Shown: piece by piece, positions 5,143 to 5,209 of the stretch | Layout of the letters: the number at the start of each line of letters is the position of its first letter | Position numbering within the stretch: the stretch's first letter is position 1 | DNA from: an uncultured Xanthobacteraceae bacterium | GTDB taxonomy: Bacteria > Pseudomonadota > Alphaproteobacteria > Rhizobiales > Xanthobacteraceae | Length of the DNA stretch: 5,209 nucleotides | NCBI GenBank assembly: GCA_955652925.1 | Contig: CATPCO010000187.1 | Location: 1-5,209, forward strand | Direction of reading: 5' to 3' | Made by a program: the position numbers and the translations under genes | The notes under the pieces: model-generated | Seen by the model: only the letters and a program-made list of their open reading frames with translations | What the model was told of the DNA's origin: nothing | Databases searched by the model: none

Positions 5143-5209
5143 ATGCACGTGATGCGTGTTACGCCGCCTGCGCTTCTCTTGATTGGGTTGCGCTCGGCGC
5201 GCTCGATGG
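5143..5209 (+). CDS. Possible start of a downstream + strand gene (partial, uncertain)
   Basis: From ATG 5143 (a second ATG follows at 5152) a frame stays open to the window end: MHVMRVTPPALLLIGLRSAR and on. It is hydrophobic and Arg-rich, and most codons end in G or C. A weak AGG lies 6 bases upstream, and an in-frame GTG at 5116 follows AGGGAGA closely. A second + strand frame is also open from 5001 to the end, with GTG 5031 overlapping the FAAL stop; its end reads WTGQAHYARDACYAACASLD and looks as protein-like as the first. With only about 165 bases past the FAAL gene I cannot tell which frame, if either, is coding, nor name a product. If a gene is here it would follow the FAAL in the same direction and could be the acceptor enzyme of the pathway. 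Confidence 0.25.
   Translation, partial: MHVMRVTPPALLLIGLRSARSM

Noticed and set aside
1..5209. CRISPR array, tRNA, rRNA or complete insertion sequence
   Set aside because: No regularly spaced repeats, no cloverleaf-like segment and no transposase-like frame were seen on either strand.

Overview
The window looks like chromosomal or island DNA from a GC-rich alphaproteobacterium. Bradyrhizobium or a close relative is my best guess. This rests on GC-rich genes and on hairpin-forming intergenic palindromes with CCGGGAC / CGCTGCGC cores (about 136-285), which resemble the dispersed repeats I associate with Bradyrhizobium and Rhodopseudomonas. The assignment is inferred from style, not proven.

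Layout, left to right. (1) 1-125: the last 40 codons of an unrecognised + strand gene. (2) 126-336: a convergent intergenic gap with two imperfect inverted repeats. (3) 337-1137, - strand: a complete classical short-chain dehydrogenase/reductase. (4) 1138-1666: 529 bp with no convincing gene, holding several small inverted repeats and one 14-bp direct repeat. (5) 1667-2970, - strand: a two-gene operon of a membrane fatty acid desaturase followed by a stand-alone acyl carrier protein, joined by a 4-bp ATGA stop/start overlap. (6) 2971-3232: a divergent control region with a perfect 8+5+8 palindrome and promoter-like hexamers pointing both ways. (7) 3233-5044, + strand: a complete fatty acyl-AMP ligase (FAAL). 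(8) 5045-5209: a tail that may hold the first codons of a further + strand gene cut by the window end.

The core of the window is the FAAL / desaturase / ACP trio. A FAAL activates a free fatty acid as acyl-AMP and loads it on the phosphopantetheine arm of an ACP. A membrane desaturase can then modify the tethered chain. The same three functions make up the JamA-JamB-JamC type cassette (jamaicamide and the related TtuABC system), which makes terminally unsaturated (alkene/alkyne) starter acyl chains for polyketide or peptide assembly. The window therefore probably encodes a fatty-acid activation and tailoring module for a lipidic natural product. Which bond is made, and which downstream enzyme takes the chain, cannot be read here. 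The desaturase departs from the usual motif set at two positions near the di-iron site (QNNHH instead of HNNHH, and Gly where an Asn-Ser-x-x-His motif is usual).

The two transcripts probably start about 66 bp apart and diverge from one palindrome. This suggests that a single unseen regulator controls the whole module. The dehydrogenase lies 529 bp beyond the ACP and nothing in the sequence ties it to the module.
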